64,000 nt of DNA from Bosea sp. (in: a-proteobacteria) (GCF_023953965.1 NZ_JAMLIX010000001.1:1550501-1614500), one strand, 5' to 3'. Positions 10,280 through 20,300 are shown, numbered from the stretch's first letter. Notes: generated from the sequence alone by a model not told the origin. Numbers and translations are program-made.

Positions 10280-10809
10280 GCGTGACGACCCACCGCGCGC
10301 CTGGCCTCGATCTCCTCGCCATCGGCGTTGCGCAGGCGGACGATGACCTCGACCGAGGCGATCACCATGCCTTCCGGCGCCGCGGGGAGCCCTGCGACCT
10401 GGATCATCGAGCCCGGGATGTCGGTGACGGTCTCGTCGTCCTCGTTGTAGAAATGGTGGTGCTCCGAGACGTTGGTGTCGAAGAAGGTCTTCGGCCCGGA
10501 GACGGAGACCTGGCGCAGCAGGCCGGCCTCCGAGAACTGGCGCAGCGTGTTGTAGACGGTGGCGAGCGACAAGGGCTCACGCGCCCTCAGCGCTTCCTCA
10601 TAGAGCATCTCGGCGCTGACATGCCTGTCGCCCTTGGCGAAGAGCAGCCAGCCCAGCGCCATGCGCTGGCGGGTGGGCCTGAGGCCAGCCGTGCGCAGCC
10701 GCGCCTTCACGGCGCTGATCGGGCAGCTCGTCGGGCTTTTCTGCGGCCACGGGATGTGATCGCCCGACACGGGGCTGTGATCGTGATCCTTGGTCGCCAG
10801 AACGCTCAT
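10276..10809 (-). CDS. irr: Iron response regulator Irr (Fur family)
   Basis: 177 residues. In rhizobia Irr senses haem/iron status and represses iron-storage and haem genes when iron is low. The winged-helix segment LRPTRQRMALGWLLFAKGDR, the recognition region LSLATVYNTLRQFSEAGLL, and the histidine cluster EHHHF that binds haem or metal are diagnostic of Irr rather than Fur. An N-terminal extension of about 30 residues (His-Asp-His, then Cys29) resembles haem-regulatory segments only loosely. A perfect ICE-like palindrome lies 36-60 bases upstream of the ATG, suggesting autoregulation. Encoded with bfd. Confidence 0.93.
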   Translation of the reverse strand: MSVLATKDHDHSPVSGDHIPWPQKSPTSCPISAVKARLRTAGLRPTRQRMALGWLLFAKGDRHVSAEMLYEEALRAREPLSLATVYNTLRQFSEAGLLRQVSVSGPKTFFDTNVSEHHHFYNEDDETVTDIPGSMIQVAGLPAAPEGMVIASVEVIVRLRNADGEEIEARRAVGRHA

Positions 10810-10844
10810 CGATAACGCCTTCCACCATGCCGGACAACCGGCCC

Positions 10845-10869
10845 GTAGTTTAGAAAATGTCTAAACTAC
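10845..10869 (-). promoter_or_regulatory. Perfect ICE-like palindrome upstream of irr
   Basis: GTAGTTTAGA (10845-10854), five-base spacer AAATG, TCTAAACTAC (10860-10869): ten-base perfect arms containing TTTAGA/TCTAAA, the core of the Irr-binding iron control element. It lies in the gap between irr and the DMT permease gene. Confidence 0.82.
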
Positions 10870-10949
10870 TGATATTATTGTCATATTTGGCAAAACATCC
10901 AGCGAATGTCAATTCTTCGCGCCTGCGACATCGGGCAGCGGCGCGGCGG

Positions 10950-11993
10950 TCAGCCCGTGACCAGTTTCGCCCGGAGGCGCTCGCGATGGGCGGTGTAGAG
11001 CCCCGAGGCGGCAATGATTGCGGCGCCGACCAGGGTCCAGATGTCGGGCAGGGTCGAAAACAGCATGAAGCCGAAAATCGAGACCCAGAGAAGCTGGGAA
11101 TAGCTGAACGGCGCCAGGAGCGAGGCGCCGGCATAGCGGAAAGCCACGATCACCATCCATTGCCCGGCCGTCGCGACCGCGCCGATGAACAGCCCGATCC
11201 AGAAGATCTCCCAGGTCGGCGTCACCCAGTGCAGCGGCAGCAGCAGCGCCATCACCAGGGCCCCGAAGCTGGTCGAATAGGTGACCGTCGCGAGCGGGTT
11301 TTCGGTTCCGCTCATCATCCGCGTCACGATCAGCGCGAACGCCCAGAGCAGGGCCGAGACGGCCGGCAGCAGCGAGATGAGCTGAAAATCGGCCCCGCCC
11401 GGCCTGACCACGATCAGCACGCCGACCAGTCCGGCGAGCGTCGCCGCCCAGCGCCGCCAGCCGACGCGCTCGCCCAGCATCGGGATCGACAGCGCCGTCA
11501 CGAACAGCGGCGCGACGAATCCGGTCGCCGTCGCATCCGCGATCGGCAGGACCTTCAGCGCCAGGACGAACAATATGGACGAGCCGATCGTGCCGCAGCC
11601 GCGCAACAGGTGCAGGCCCGGCCGCCTCGTCCGGAACGAGGCCCATTCGCCCCTGATGCCGACGATCGCCAGCAGGATCAGCGTCGAGGCGGCATAGCGC
11701 AGCCAGACGATGTGGAGCGGCGGAACGCTGGCGGTGAGGTATTTCGTCGCCACATCGCCGGCCGAGAGGAAGATCGTGGCGGTCAGTATCATGCCGATAC
11801 CGAGCAGGCCGTTGTCACGCCTGAGCGATGCGGCGGCGGTATCCGTCGCGGATCCGGGGTGGGGAGCGGGAGGTTGCGGCAAGGGCTTCGGGGCGGCTGG
11901 GGGCGGAAGTCGTGCGGGCGTGTCGGCTGCGTCGCAGGCGATCCTAGTCGCTTCGGCCGGCGATCCGCTGCGCAAAGAACATGGGAGCTCCAT
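10950..11993 (-). CDS. DMT/EamA-family membrane permease
   Basis: Up to 347 residues with about ten hydrophobic segments arranged as two EamA halves (for example LGIGMILTATIFLSAGDVA and GTIGSSILFVLALKVLPI). The family exports metabolites or amino acids; the substrate is unknown. The first ~60 residues are Pro/Ala-rich and not membrane-like, so the true start could be downstream, but no good in-frame ATG with a Shine-Dalgarno sequence is visible before the first membrane segment. It lies between irr and asd, separated from asd by a terminator. Confidence 0.87.
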   Translation of the reverse strand: MELPCSLRSGSPAEATRIACDAADTPARLPPPAAPKPLPQPPAPHPGSATDTAAASLRRDNGLLGIGMILTATIFLSAGDVATKYLTASVPPLHIVWLRYAASTLILLAIVGIRGEWASFRTRRPGLHLLRGCGTIGSSILFVLALKVLPIADATATGFVAPLFVTALSIPMLGERVGWRRWAATLAGLVGVLIVVRPGGADFQLISLLPAVSALLWAFALIVTRMMSGTENPLATVTYSTSFGALVMALLLPLHWVTPTWEIFWIGLFIGAVATAGQWMVIVAFRYAGASLLAPFSYSQLLWVSIFGFMLFSTLPDIWTLVGAAIIAASGLYTAHRERLRAKLVTG

Positions 11994-12020
11994 GCGTTGG
12001 CGCGGCGCCCCCCCGCATCG

Positions 12021-12046
12021 AAAAAAGGCGGACCTTGCGGCCCGCC
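12021..12046 (-). terminator. Intrinsic terminator of asd
   Basis: Read on the minus strand: GGCGGGCC, loop GCAA, GGTCCGCC (one G-U pair), then six T. It begins 20 bases after the asd stop. Confidence 0.9.
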
Positions 12047-12065
12047 CTCGCTCCGGCAGCGCGGC

Positions 12066-13100
12066 TCAGGCCGCCTGCTTGCGCGGCTGGATCAGCTTGC
12101 GGTTGACCAGCACCTCGGCGATCTGCACCGTGTTCAGCGCCGCGCCCTTGCGCAGATTGTCGGAGACGCACCAGAAGGCGAGGCCGTTCTCGACGGTCGA
12201 GTCCTCGCGGATGCGCGAGATATAGGTCGCGTCCTCGCCGGCCGCCTCATGCGGGGTGATGTAGCCGCCGGGCTCGTGCTTGTCGATGACGAGGATTCCC
12301 GGCGCCGCGCGCAGCACCTCGCGCGCGGCTTCCGCCGTCACCGGCTTCTCGCACTCGATGTTGACCGCCTCCGAATGGCCGATGAAGACCGGCACGCGCA
12401 CGCAGGTGGCGGTCAGCTTGATCTTCGGGTCGAGGATCTTCTTGGTCTCGACCACCATCTTCCACTCTTCCTTGGTGAAGCCGTCCTCCATGAAGACGTC
12501 GATCTGAGGAATGAGGTTGAAGGAGATGCGCTTCGGGAACTTCCTGGTCTGGACCTCGCCGGCCGAGAACACGGCGCGCGTCTGGTTGAAGAGCTCGTCC
12601 ATGCCCTCCTTGCCGGCGCCCGAGACCGATTGATAGGTCGAGACCACGACGCGCTTGACGCCGAAGGCGTCGTGCAGCGGCTTCAGCGCCACGACGAGCT
12701 GGGCGGTCGAGCAGTTCGGGTTGGCGATGATGTTCATCTTGCCGAAGCCGGCGGCGGCGGCCGCGTTCACCTCCGGCACGATCAGCGGCACGTCGGGATG
12801 GGTGCGCCAGGCGGAGGAATTGTCGATGACGACGGCACCCTGCGCACCGATCTTCGGCGACCAGGTCTTGGAGATCTCGCCGCCCGCCGACATCAGGCAG
12901 ATGTCGGTGTCGGAGAAGTCGTAATGCTCGAGCGCCTTCACCTTCAGCGTCCTGTCGCCGAAGGAGACCTCGGTGCCGACCGAGCGCGAGGAGGCGAGCG
13001 CCACCACCTCGCTGACGGGGAAGGCGCGCTCGGCGAGGATGTCCAGCATCTCGCGGCCCACATTGCCGGTTGCGCCGACCACTGCGACCTTGAAGCTCAT
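12066..13100 (-). CDS. asd: Aspartate-semialdehyde dehydrogenase
   Basis: 344 residues from the ATG at 13100 (MSFKVAVVGATGNVGREM). The longer frame to 13163 adds a non-conserved tail; AAGGA seven bases before 13100 supports the shorter form. Reduces aspartyl phosphate to aspartate semialdehyde, feeding lysine/diaminopimelate, threonine and methionine. The NADP-binding GATGNVG, the catalytic cysteine in NPNCSTAQ, the SYQSVSGAGK-type segment and the HSEAV histidine are all visible. It has its own terminator. dapD, the other diaminopimelate-pathway gene here, is 31 kb away. Confidence 0.97.
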   Translation of the reverse strand: MSFKVAVVGATGNVGREMLDILAERAFPVSEVVALASSRSVGTEVSFGDRTLKVKALEHYDFSDTDICLMSAGGEISKTWSPKIGAQGAVVIDNSSAWRTHPDVPLIVPEVNAAAAAGFGKMNIIANPNCSTAQLVVALKPLHDAFGVKRVVVSTYQSVSGAGKEGMDELFNQTRAVFSAGEVQTRKFPKRISFNLIPQIDVFMEDGFTKEEWKMVVETKKILDPKIKLTATCVRVPVFIGHSEAVNIECEKPVTAEAAREVLRAAPGILVIDKHEPGGYITPHEAAGEDATYISRIREDSTVENGLAFWCVSDNLRKGAALNTVQIAEVLVNRKLIQPRKQAA

Positions 13101-13561
13101 GATCTGATCCTTTGCGGAATTGAGACGGTTCGGATCTCCCTTGGGGGCCGGCCCGTCCTGCATCGGGCGGGTTCGACGATCTGCCCCCGCCGGGGGGAGA
13201 CGGACCCGGAACCGAGGCGAAGCGTCAGCGCGACAGGCCGGTTTTCCCGGTCGTCGTCTTGGTCGTGCGTTTCGTCGTCGGACGGAGCGTCACAGAGCCG
13301 ATCCCGAAGGGCTGAAGACTTCGCAAGGCGGCGCAACCGCGCACCGCGCCTGTGTCAGAACACCTCCGGCGGCGAAAAGTCAATCTCTCCCGCGCCGTTA
13401 ACCCTGCCCGTTGACCCTCCGTTCACGCTGCCCGCCGATCGGCCGGCGCCGGTAACCGGGTAGCGACTCTCGACCCTCAGCCTGTGCGCCGTGATCGGGA
13501 TGGCGCGGCCGGCGTGCCGCGCGGGAGTTCAGGCGTGTTGCGTTTGCGTTGCGACGAGACG
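13101..13561. other. Gene-free stretch between asd and a divergent membrane-protein gene
   Basis: 461 bp of high-GC sequence that should hold the asd promoter and that of the gene starting at 13562. Open frames here are unconvincing extensions of neighbouring frames. I see no clear promoter, riboswitch or repeat. Confidence 0.5.
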
Positions 13562-14617
13562 ATGGCCCGGCTGCGGCGCGAAACGCGCCGTGCCCGGATA
13601 CTGTGGCGCCATGCCCGGGCGCGCGCGGCCGGGGCCGACATCGTTTCCCGTCTCATCACCGGCGCCGACCGGATCGAGGCGGGCTTTCGCGCCGCCTGTC
13701 GCCTCGGTCGCCGCCTCGCGCCGCGCGGCGGGCTCGGCCTGCCGGGCGCGCTCGCCTGGCGGATCGCCGCGGCGCTCTGCGGGGTCAGCCTGACGGCGGC
13801 CCTCGTCACCGGCCTCTCGGCGAAAAGCGAGGACCCGCCGCAGCTCGCGGGCCTGGCATCCGCCGCGGCGGCCGCCACATCCTCGAGCCCGGCCGCCGGG
13901 CACAAGGCCCGGCCCGTGGCGGAGGCGGACTGGGTGTCCGTCACCCGCCCGATCGCGATCTTCAATCTCGAAGCGCCGGAGCTCGGCCGCGACGCCCCCG
14001 TGGTCGGGGCGCGCCGCAGCCCGGATGGCCGCAGCCGCGAGGATCTGATGAGCTTCGGTGCCTTCGCCGGCGCCGATGCCCATCTGGCGCTGCGGCTGCG
14101 GACGGGGGAGGACATCGCCGCAGGCGCCGGCTCCTTCACGGTCGCGTTCGTCCACACCGCGGCGCTCGGCGGCCTCGCCGTCGCGCGCGCCGGCACGCCG
14201 GCCGCGCTCGAAACCCGTTTCGGCGCCCTCGAAACCGCCGATGTCGTCCTCGGCGACGGCACCCGGAGCCGCGGCTGCCTCGCCTTCCGGACGATGGAGA
14301 GCGAGGCGCTCTTCGCGATGAGCGGCTGGTGGTGCGCCGGGTCCAGGCCGAGCGACCGGCGCCAGCTCGCCTGCCTGATCGACCGGCTCGATCTCGCCAA
14401 TGCGGGAGCCGAGCCCGCGCTGCGCTCGGCCTTCGCGCGCAGCGAGCTCAAGCGCCAGCCGGCCTGCGCCTCGCCGCGCCTGTCGGCGACCGGCCGCAAG
14501 GTCTCCTGGCTCGATGCCGATGGCCGGATGCCGGCGCTCAGGGCCAAGACCGCGACGCCCGAGCCGCCGGCGCAGCCCCGCCCCGGCCGCGCGAAGGCGA
14601 CCCGCCGCCAGCGCTGA
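13562..14617 (+). CDS. Single-pass membrane protein of unknown function
   Basis: 351 residues from the ATG at 13562 (MARLRRETRRARILW). A basic N-terminus of about 65 residues precedes one hydrophobic segment (LAWRIAAALCGVSLTAALVTG), so the N-terminus is probably cytoplasmic and the remaining ~260 residues periplasmic. The outer part contains VTRPIAIFNLEAPEL, GWWCAGSRP and several cysteines that could form disulfides. Codon usage is like the neighbours, which favours a real gene. It is convergent with the kinase-UspA gene, 19 bp from stop to stop. No family is recognised. Confidence 0.72.
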   Translation: MARLRRETRRARILWRHARARAAGADIVSRLITGADRIEAGFRAACRLGRRLAPRGGLGLPGALAWRIAAALCGVSLTAALVTGLSAKSEDPPQLAGLASAAAAATSSSPAAGHKARPVAEADWVSVTRPIAIFNLEAPELGRDAPVVGARRSPDGRSREDLMSFGAFAGADAHLALRLRTGEDIAAGAGSFTVAFVHTAALGGLAVARAGTPAALETRFGALETADVVLGDGTRSRGCLAFRTMESEALFAMSGWWCAGSRPSDRRQLACLIDRLDLANAGAEPALRSAFARSELKRQPACASPRLSATGRKVSWLDADGRMPALRAKTATPEPPAQPRPGRAKATRRQR

Positions 14618-14636
14618 GGCGCAAGCGCGGCCCTGA

Positions 14637-16016
14637 TCAGGCCGTGCCGAGCCGCACCACCGTGACCGAGCAATCGGCCTCGGCGACGACCTTCGAGGAG
14701 ACGCTGCCGAGATGCCGGCGCAGCGCGGAAGCGCTGCGCGCGCCGATGACGATGTGGCCGATGCGGTTGTGCTCGGCATAGCGCAGGATCGCGTCGGCGG
14801 CGCTCACCGCCTCGATCACGTGATAGCTGATGCGTTCCTCGGCAAGGCCGAGCGGGCGCGCCCAGTCCTTCAGCGCCACCAGGCGCTTGATGTAGAGCGA
14901 GCGCCCGGCGTCGTCCGTCTTCGTGGTCTCGCGGATGATCTCGGTCTTCAGCACGGTAAGGCAGGCCAGGCGCGAATCCGGGCGGGTCGCGAGAAGCCGG
15001 CCCGTCTCGGCGAGGACCGCGCCGGCGAGCGGATCGGTGCCGCCGACGAGGTCGACCGCCGTGAGGATGAGGGCGGGGCCCGCCTGCCGGCGCCGGATCG
15101 TGGGCGCGCCGGTGAGGAGGTGGTCCTCGCGCTTCTGGAAGATCGAGAGGAAACGATCCCACCATGAGCGCGGCGGCTGCGCTGCGGTGATCGCCACCTG
15201 CTCCGGGTTGCGCAGGTCGAAGGCGACGCGCGCCGCATCGGTGTAGCGGCGGCCGCGATCGACCTCGAGGCAGGTCCGGATCACGGTTTCGAGCCAGGCC
15301 GGCACCTTCGGATTGACCGCGGAGGGGGGCTTGGGAGCGTGATAGAGCCTGCGCTTCATGCCCGCCGTGGTCGAGGGCCAGTCGAAGGGCAATTCCCCGG
15401 CCGCGAGCAGATAGAGAATGGCGCCGAGCGCGAAGATGTCGCTCGCCGGGTCGGAGCGGTCGCCGAGCACCTGCTCGGGCGCGATATAGCCGGCCGACCC
15501 CATCGGGACGTTGCTTTCCTCGGCCAGGAGGTCCGGCAGCCCGGCATGGCGGGAGAGCCCGAAATCGAGCAGCACCGCGCCCCGCTCGGCGAGGATCACG
15601 TTCTCCGGCTTCAGGTCGAGATGCGCGACCTGCTGCTCATGCAGGCTCGCCAGCGCCACCGCGAGTTCGGCGCCGATGCGGGCGACCTCCGCGGGCGGAA
15701 GCGGCGCCGACTTCGCGATCCTGGCCAGGCTCTCGCCCGCGACGAACTCCATCGCGAGATAGGGCGTTTCCGAAAGCTCCCCGGAGCGGATGTAGCGCGG
15801 GACATGCGGCCCCGAAAGGCGCTTCAGGATCAGCGCCTCGACCTCGTAGCCGATCACGACCGAGACGTCCTGGCCGGGGTCGAGGAAGGGGATCTTGAGC
15901 ACGATCGGGATAGCGAAATCCGGATGGCGCGCCCGCCAGAGCGAGGCCATGCCGCCCGAAGGCATCTCCTCCTCGAGCGTGAAGCCGTCGATCACCTGCC
16001 CCTGCCGGAAGCGCAT
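14637..16016 (-). CDS. Serine/threonine protein kinase with C-terminal UspA domain
   Basis: 459 residues. Residues 1-275 form a Hanks-type kinase: glycine loop PSGGMASLW, Lys41 in IVLKIPF, catalytic loop HLDLKPENV, Mg-binding LLDFGLSR and IAPEQ. The usual Arg before the catalytic Asp is Leu, making it a non-RD kinase that may not need activation-loop phosphorylation. Residues about 310-459 look like a universal stress protein domain, ending HIVIGARSASALRRHLGSVS, a UspA nucleotide-binding motif. There is no transmembrane segment, so it should be cytoplasmic. The metallophosphoesterase gene ends six bases upstream on the same strand, so kinase and phosphoesterase are probably co-transcribed. 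Confidence 0.93.
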   Translation of the reverse strand: MRFRQGQVIDGFTLEEEMPSGGMASLWRARHPDFAIPIVLKIPFLDPGQDVSVVIGYEVEALILKRLSGPHVPRYIRSGELSETPYLAMEFVAGESLARIAKSAPLPPAEVARIGAELAVALASLHEQQVAHLDLKPENVILAERGAVLLDFGLSRHAGLPDLLAEESNVPMGSAGYIAPEQVLGDRSDPASDIFALGAILYLLAAGELPFDWPSTTAGMKRRLYHAPKPPSAVNPKVPAWLETVIRTCLEVDRGRRYTDAARVAFDLRNPEQVAITAAQPPRSWWDRFLSIFQKREDHLLTGAPTIRRRQAGPALILTAVDLVGGTDPLAGAVLAETGRLLATRPDSRLACLTVLKTEIIRETTKTDDAGRSLYIKRLVALKDWARPLGLAEERISYHVIEAVSAADAILRYAEHNRIGHIVIGARSASALRRHLGSVSSKVVAEADCSVTVVRLGTA

Positions 16017-16022
16017 CGCCGT

Positions 16023-16763
16023 TCACCGTCCCGAAGCGAGCCGCGCGGCCAGGGCTGGCGGCAGGCCCGCCGCCAGAATCTTGCCGGCGGTCGCCGCGCT
16101 GTCATAGGGCACCCGGCGCATGGTGACGCAGCCCTGCTGCAGATCGACGAGCGCGAAGCAGGCGGCCGGGTTGCCGTCGCGCGGCTGGCCGACGGAGCCG
16201 GCGACGACGAGATGGCGGCGCGTCGCGACGAGCGGCGCAGGCGTGTCGTCCAGCGGACTGAAGGTGACCGGCGCATGGCCGGGGCGGGCGTAGAAGATCA
16301 TCGGGACATGGGTATGGCCGCAGATGATGAGCCGCGCATCGGTCGCGGCGAAGGAGGGGGCGGCCGCCCGCGCGTCGCGCATGTAGTGCCAGCGGCCGGG
16401 CTCGTCGGCGCTGGCATGGACATAGAGGCGATCCTCCTCCGCAACCGTCAGCGGCAGCGCGGCGAGGAAGGCACGATGCTCCGCCGCAAGCTGCCCGCGT
16501 GTCCAGCGAACCGCCTCATGGGCGCTCGCGGTCATGCCGTGGTCGTTGTCCAGCACCGCCCGGTCATGGTTGCCGAGAACGACCTGCGCGCCGTTCGCCG
16601 CGTAGCCCGCCACGACCTCGATCGCATAGGCCGGATCGGGCCCGTAGCCGACGATGTCGCCGGCGACGACGATCCGGTCCGGCTTCAGCGCCGCAACGAC
16701 GTCGCGCACCGCGTCGAGAGCCTCGCGGTTGGCATGGATATCGGCGAGGACGGCGATGCGCAT
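16023..16763 (-). CDS. Calcineurin-like metallophosphoesterase
   Basis: 246 residues. All metal-ligand motifs of the family are present: ADIHAN, VVAGDIVGYGPDP, LGNHDRA, YVHASAD and ICGHTHVP. The architecture resembles small bacterial YfcE/ApaH-like phosphodiesterases or protein phosphatases. The substrate could be a phosphoprotein, a nucleotide or a small phosphodiester. It precedes the kinase-UspA gene in the same operon, which makes a reversible phosphorylation pair attractive but unproven. Confidence 0.92.
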   Translation of the reverse strand: MRIAVLADIHANREALDAVRDVVAALKPDRIVVAGDIVGYGPDPAYAIEVVAGYAANGAQVVLGNHDRAVLDNDHGMTASAHEAVRWTRGQLAAEHRAFLAALPLTVAEEDRLYVHASADEPGRWHYMRDARAAAPSFAATDARLIICGHTHVPMIFYARPGHAPVTFSPLDDTPAPLVATRRHLVVAGSVGQPRDGNPAACFALVDLQQGCVTMRRVPYDSAATAGKILAAGLPPALAARLASGR

Positions 16764-17302
16764 CCGGGGTGCTCAGCGGGTCGCGCAGTCCGTCCGCGAT
16801 CCGAAGACGGGCGGATTGGCTCCCGTGATGGAGGCCGGTCGGGGAAGGGAAGGCAAGGCGCTGTGATCCTCCGGGTCGATCCGGTGATCTTGGCTGCGAT
16901 GCGGCCGCGCCGCAAGCTTCACGACAGGAGGCCGGAAGGCCGGTGTCTCCTCTCGCCGGCCCACCACGGCGAGCCGCGCTTTACGGGCGATGGCTGGCGA
17001 TCTTCATGTCCTTTCCGGGCGCGGAGAGGGTGTTTGCGAGTCGCAGCGGCGCCGATTTCGCCAGTGACGTGCTTTAGTTTTCACCTGCACGCATTACGAG
17101 AATCTTTATGATTAGGATTGATTACGTTTCAATACTTAAAATTTCCTATATTTTCTGGATAAAACTATTTAAATTTAGTTAATCAACGCAACTTCCATTC
17201 TCGAAAGCTTCGATGAACGGAGCGTCAGGCGCCATTCTGGCCAATATTGATCGAATCAGATAACGCGAAAAAACGTGAGGATAGCCCTCGGAGCGCTTTT
17301 TA
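16764..17302. other. Gene-free region with AT-rich island before the giant gene
   Basis: 539 bp. The first ~330 bp are ordinary GC-rich DNA with no convincing frame. From about 17095 to 17190 the sequence becomes strikingly AT-rich (TTAAAATTTCCTATATTTT, ATTTAAATTTAG), unlike anything else in the window. This is the expected promoter region of the giant exoprotein gene; TATATT at 17147-17152 is a possible -10. AT-rich islands before surface genes are typical targets of MucR/Ros-type silencers in this order, which is inference. Confidence 0.6.
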
Positions 17303-20300
17303 TTGTCGACCTTGGTGACTTCATTGCGGACGTCTCGGCTGGTTTCGCTTCCCAGCCTGGCGCTTTTCCTTGAGCCGCGCTTCATGTTTGACGCAGCGGC
17401 ACCGGCGACGGCCGTGGCGCTTACCGCCGATCATGCCGCCGGGGCGGATGCCGGCAAGGACGCGGCGACCGGCCACGACGCCGCCGAGGCCGCCCAGAAG
17501 CTGGCGACCGACGCCGTGGCCGATGTCGGTCCGTTCGGCGCGAAGGCCGAAGCACAACTCATCCGGGCGGATTCGGCCTCGCAGGCGCAGCGCCACGAGA
17601 TCGTCTTCGTCGATGCGCGCCTGCCGGAGCTGGCGCAGCTCACGCCGGCCGAGGGTGTCGAGATCGTCGTGCTGGATCCCGAGCGGGACGGGCTCGAGCA
17701 GGTGAACGCGGCGCTGGCCGGGCGCAGCGGCATCGATGCGGTGCATTTCGTCGGCCATGGCGGGAGCGAGGGGTTTTCGATCGGCCGGACGCTGGTGGAC
17801 GCGGCGCTGGTCGCGGCGCGCGGGGCGGAGATCGCCGGCTGGAGCGCGGCGCTCAGCGCCGATGCCGACATCATGATCTGGGGCTGCGACGTCGCCGCCG
17901 CGCCGGCCGGGCAGGCCCTGCTCGACAGCCTGGCGCTGCTCACCGGCGGGGATATCGCCGCCTCCGACGGCAAGACGGGCTCCGAGGAACGCGGCGGCGA
18001 CTGGGTGCTGGAGGTCGAGACCGGCGCGATCGAGACCGCGGTTCCGTTCACCGTGGCCTCGCTTTCCGCCTGGAGCCATCTGCTCGCGCCGCCGGTCATC
18101 ACCGGCGATCTCAGCCTCCAGATGGCCGAGCCCAGCGTGCTCAACCCGGATTTCGGGACGAGCAGCCAGATCAGGCTGGGCGATGTCGGCTGGGGGCTCG
18201 CCTTCGGCGTGGCGGATGCCGCCGATCTCGTCACGGTCACCGTCACCGTGGCGGACGACGACATCGGCGCCTTCACCGATACCGCCGGCGGCGGCGTGCC
18301 GGCGGGCTCCGCCTGGAGCTTCGCGGGCACGAAGCAGCAGGCCGACGCCTGGCTCAAGGGGCTCGTCTTCACGGCGGCCGATGCCGAGCGCGGCAATGTC
18401 ATCGCCGCGACGGATGTGACGGTTTCGGTGACGAACGAGGACGACGCCGTCACGGCGAGCCGGACGATGTCGATCCGCGTCACCGCCTCGAACGATCCGA
18501 CGGTCCTCGCCGATGTCGCGATCGACGTGGACGAGGTCGACCCCGCCGGGAACCCCAGCGTCACGGTCCTCGACGGCACGATGATCCAGCCGCTCGATCC
18601 GGAAGTCGCCATCGGGGCGCAGGAAGCGAGCCAGATCGTCTATACGCTCCATACGACGGCAAGCTACGGCTATCTCGCCCTCGGCGGGGTCCGCATCGGG
18701 ACGGGCTCGACCTTCACCCAGGCGGATGTCGCGGCCGGGCGGCTCACTTACGTCCATACCGTCACGGGGGCGGACCAGAACACGCCGGATTCCTTCGTCG
18801 TCCACGTCAATGACGGCGCCACCCCGCTCACCAAATCCGCCGTCACGACGGTCACGCTGAACATTCGGCCGGTCAACCAGGCGCCGGTCGTCTCCGGAAC
18901 GGGCCCCGTATACGAGGGGCAGCCGCAGAATGCCTCGGGGCCGGGAACCGATCCAGCGCGGGTCGGCGACTACATCGTCGCCAATGGCGGCGGGGACCCG
19001 GGCGACGATGCGCTCCTCACCGTCCGTCTCACCTCCCTGCCGGCGGACGGGAAGCTCTGGTTCAAGGGCACGGCCATGATCGGCGACGTCGCGGAGGATA
19101 TCGACCGCGCGATCACCGCCGCCGACATCCTGGCCGGCTTCAGCTTCGCCTATGCCGATCGACGCGACCTGACCTATTCCCATAACGGCGACGACCAGCC
19201 GGACGGGCGCCCGAATCCGTTCGACAGCTTCGGCGTCGAGGTGACCGATGGCGGCGGCGGGGCCGGCGCCGACAAGGCGCTGAAGACATCCGCCACGATC
19301 ACGCTCAGGGTCCTGCCGGTCAACGACGAGCCGGCATTCGACCCGCTCAGCACCCTCACGGCGACGGTCCCCGATACCGGCTACCAGGTCGTTCTCACGC
19401 CCGCCATGCTGAACGTGACCGATCCGGATTCGGCGAACGACAGCCTGTCCTTCGTCATCACCACCGCGCAGTACATGGATCAGGGCCGGCTCTATCTGGC
19501 GCCTCCCGGCAATGTCGGGCCTGCGGCCGCCCTGCCGGTCGGCAGCACCTTCACGCTTGCGGACGTCATCGCCGGCCGGGTCTCCTACGTCCAGCAACGC
19601 GCCGCCGGGCCGAACGAGACCGACAGCTTCGGTTTCCGGGTCGTCGACAACGGCGTCTCGCTGCATTGGACCGCCGATGGCGAGCCCTATCAGCGCCCGA
19701 GCGGCATCTATGAGGCGCCGGGCGACCAGGACAGCGCGCTGCGCGACTTCACCTTCACAATCAATCTGCGCGACACCCCGGCCGGCAATGGCGGAAGCAT
19801 GCTGGATGATCCGCTGCCCGTGCCGGCCTCCCACAGCAGCACCTATGCCGGCACCAACGCGGCCGGCGTCAGCGTGGGCAGCCTGTCCGAGGGCGGCGCC
19901 GTGCTGCTTTATGACGACGATCTGGGCCGCCCCGGCCTGTCCTACGAGGTGCCCGGCGTCGCGCCCGCGCAGATCATCTACACGGTGATGGGGTTCGGCA
20001 GCGCCGATGCGGGCTGGCACGGCACGCTGGAGAAGTCCGTCGGCGGCGTCTGGACCGCGATCGACCTTTTGGGAAGCTTCACCCAGGCCGATCTCGACGC
20101 CGGGCTGATCCGCTTCGTCCATGACGGCGAGGAGGGCTTCGATTCCAGCGTGACGCTGCGCGCCTCCGCCGGGCTTTACGTCAGCGACGGCCTCGGCGGG
20201 CTGACATTGGACGCCTGGACCAGCGATTTCCACTTCTATGCGACGCCGGTGAACGACGCGCCGGAGGGCGGCGGCTCCGCCGAAAACGTCATCAAGGAAG

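Noticed and set aside
10857..13463. 868-codon plus-strand frame across the DMT permease and asd genes
   Set aside because: Low-complexity Arg/Gln/Asp-rich translation crossing two genes and a terminator; antisense shadow.
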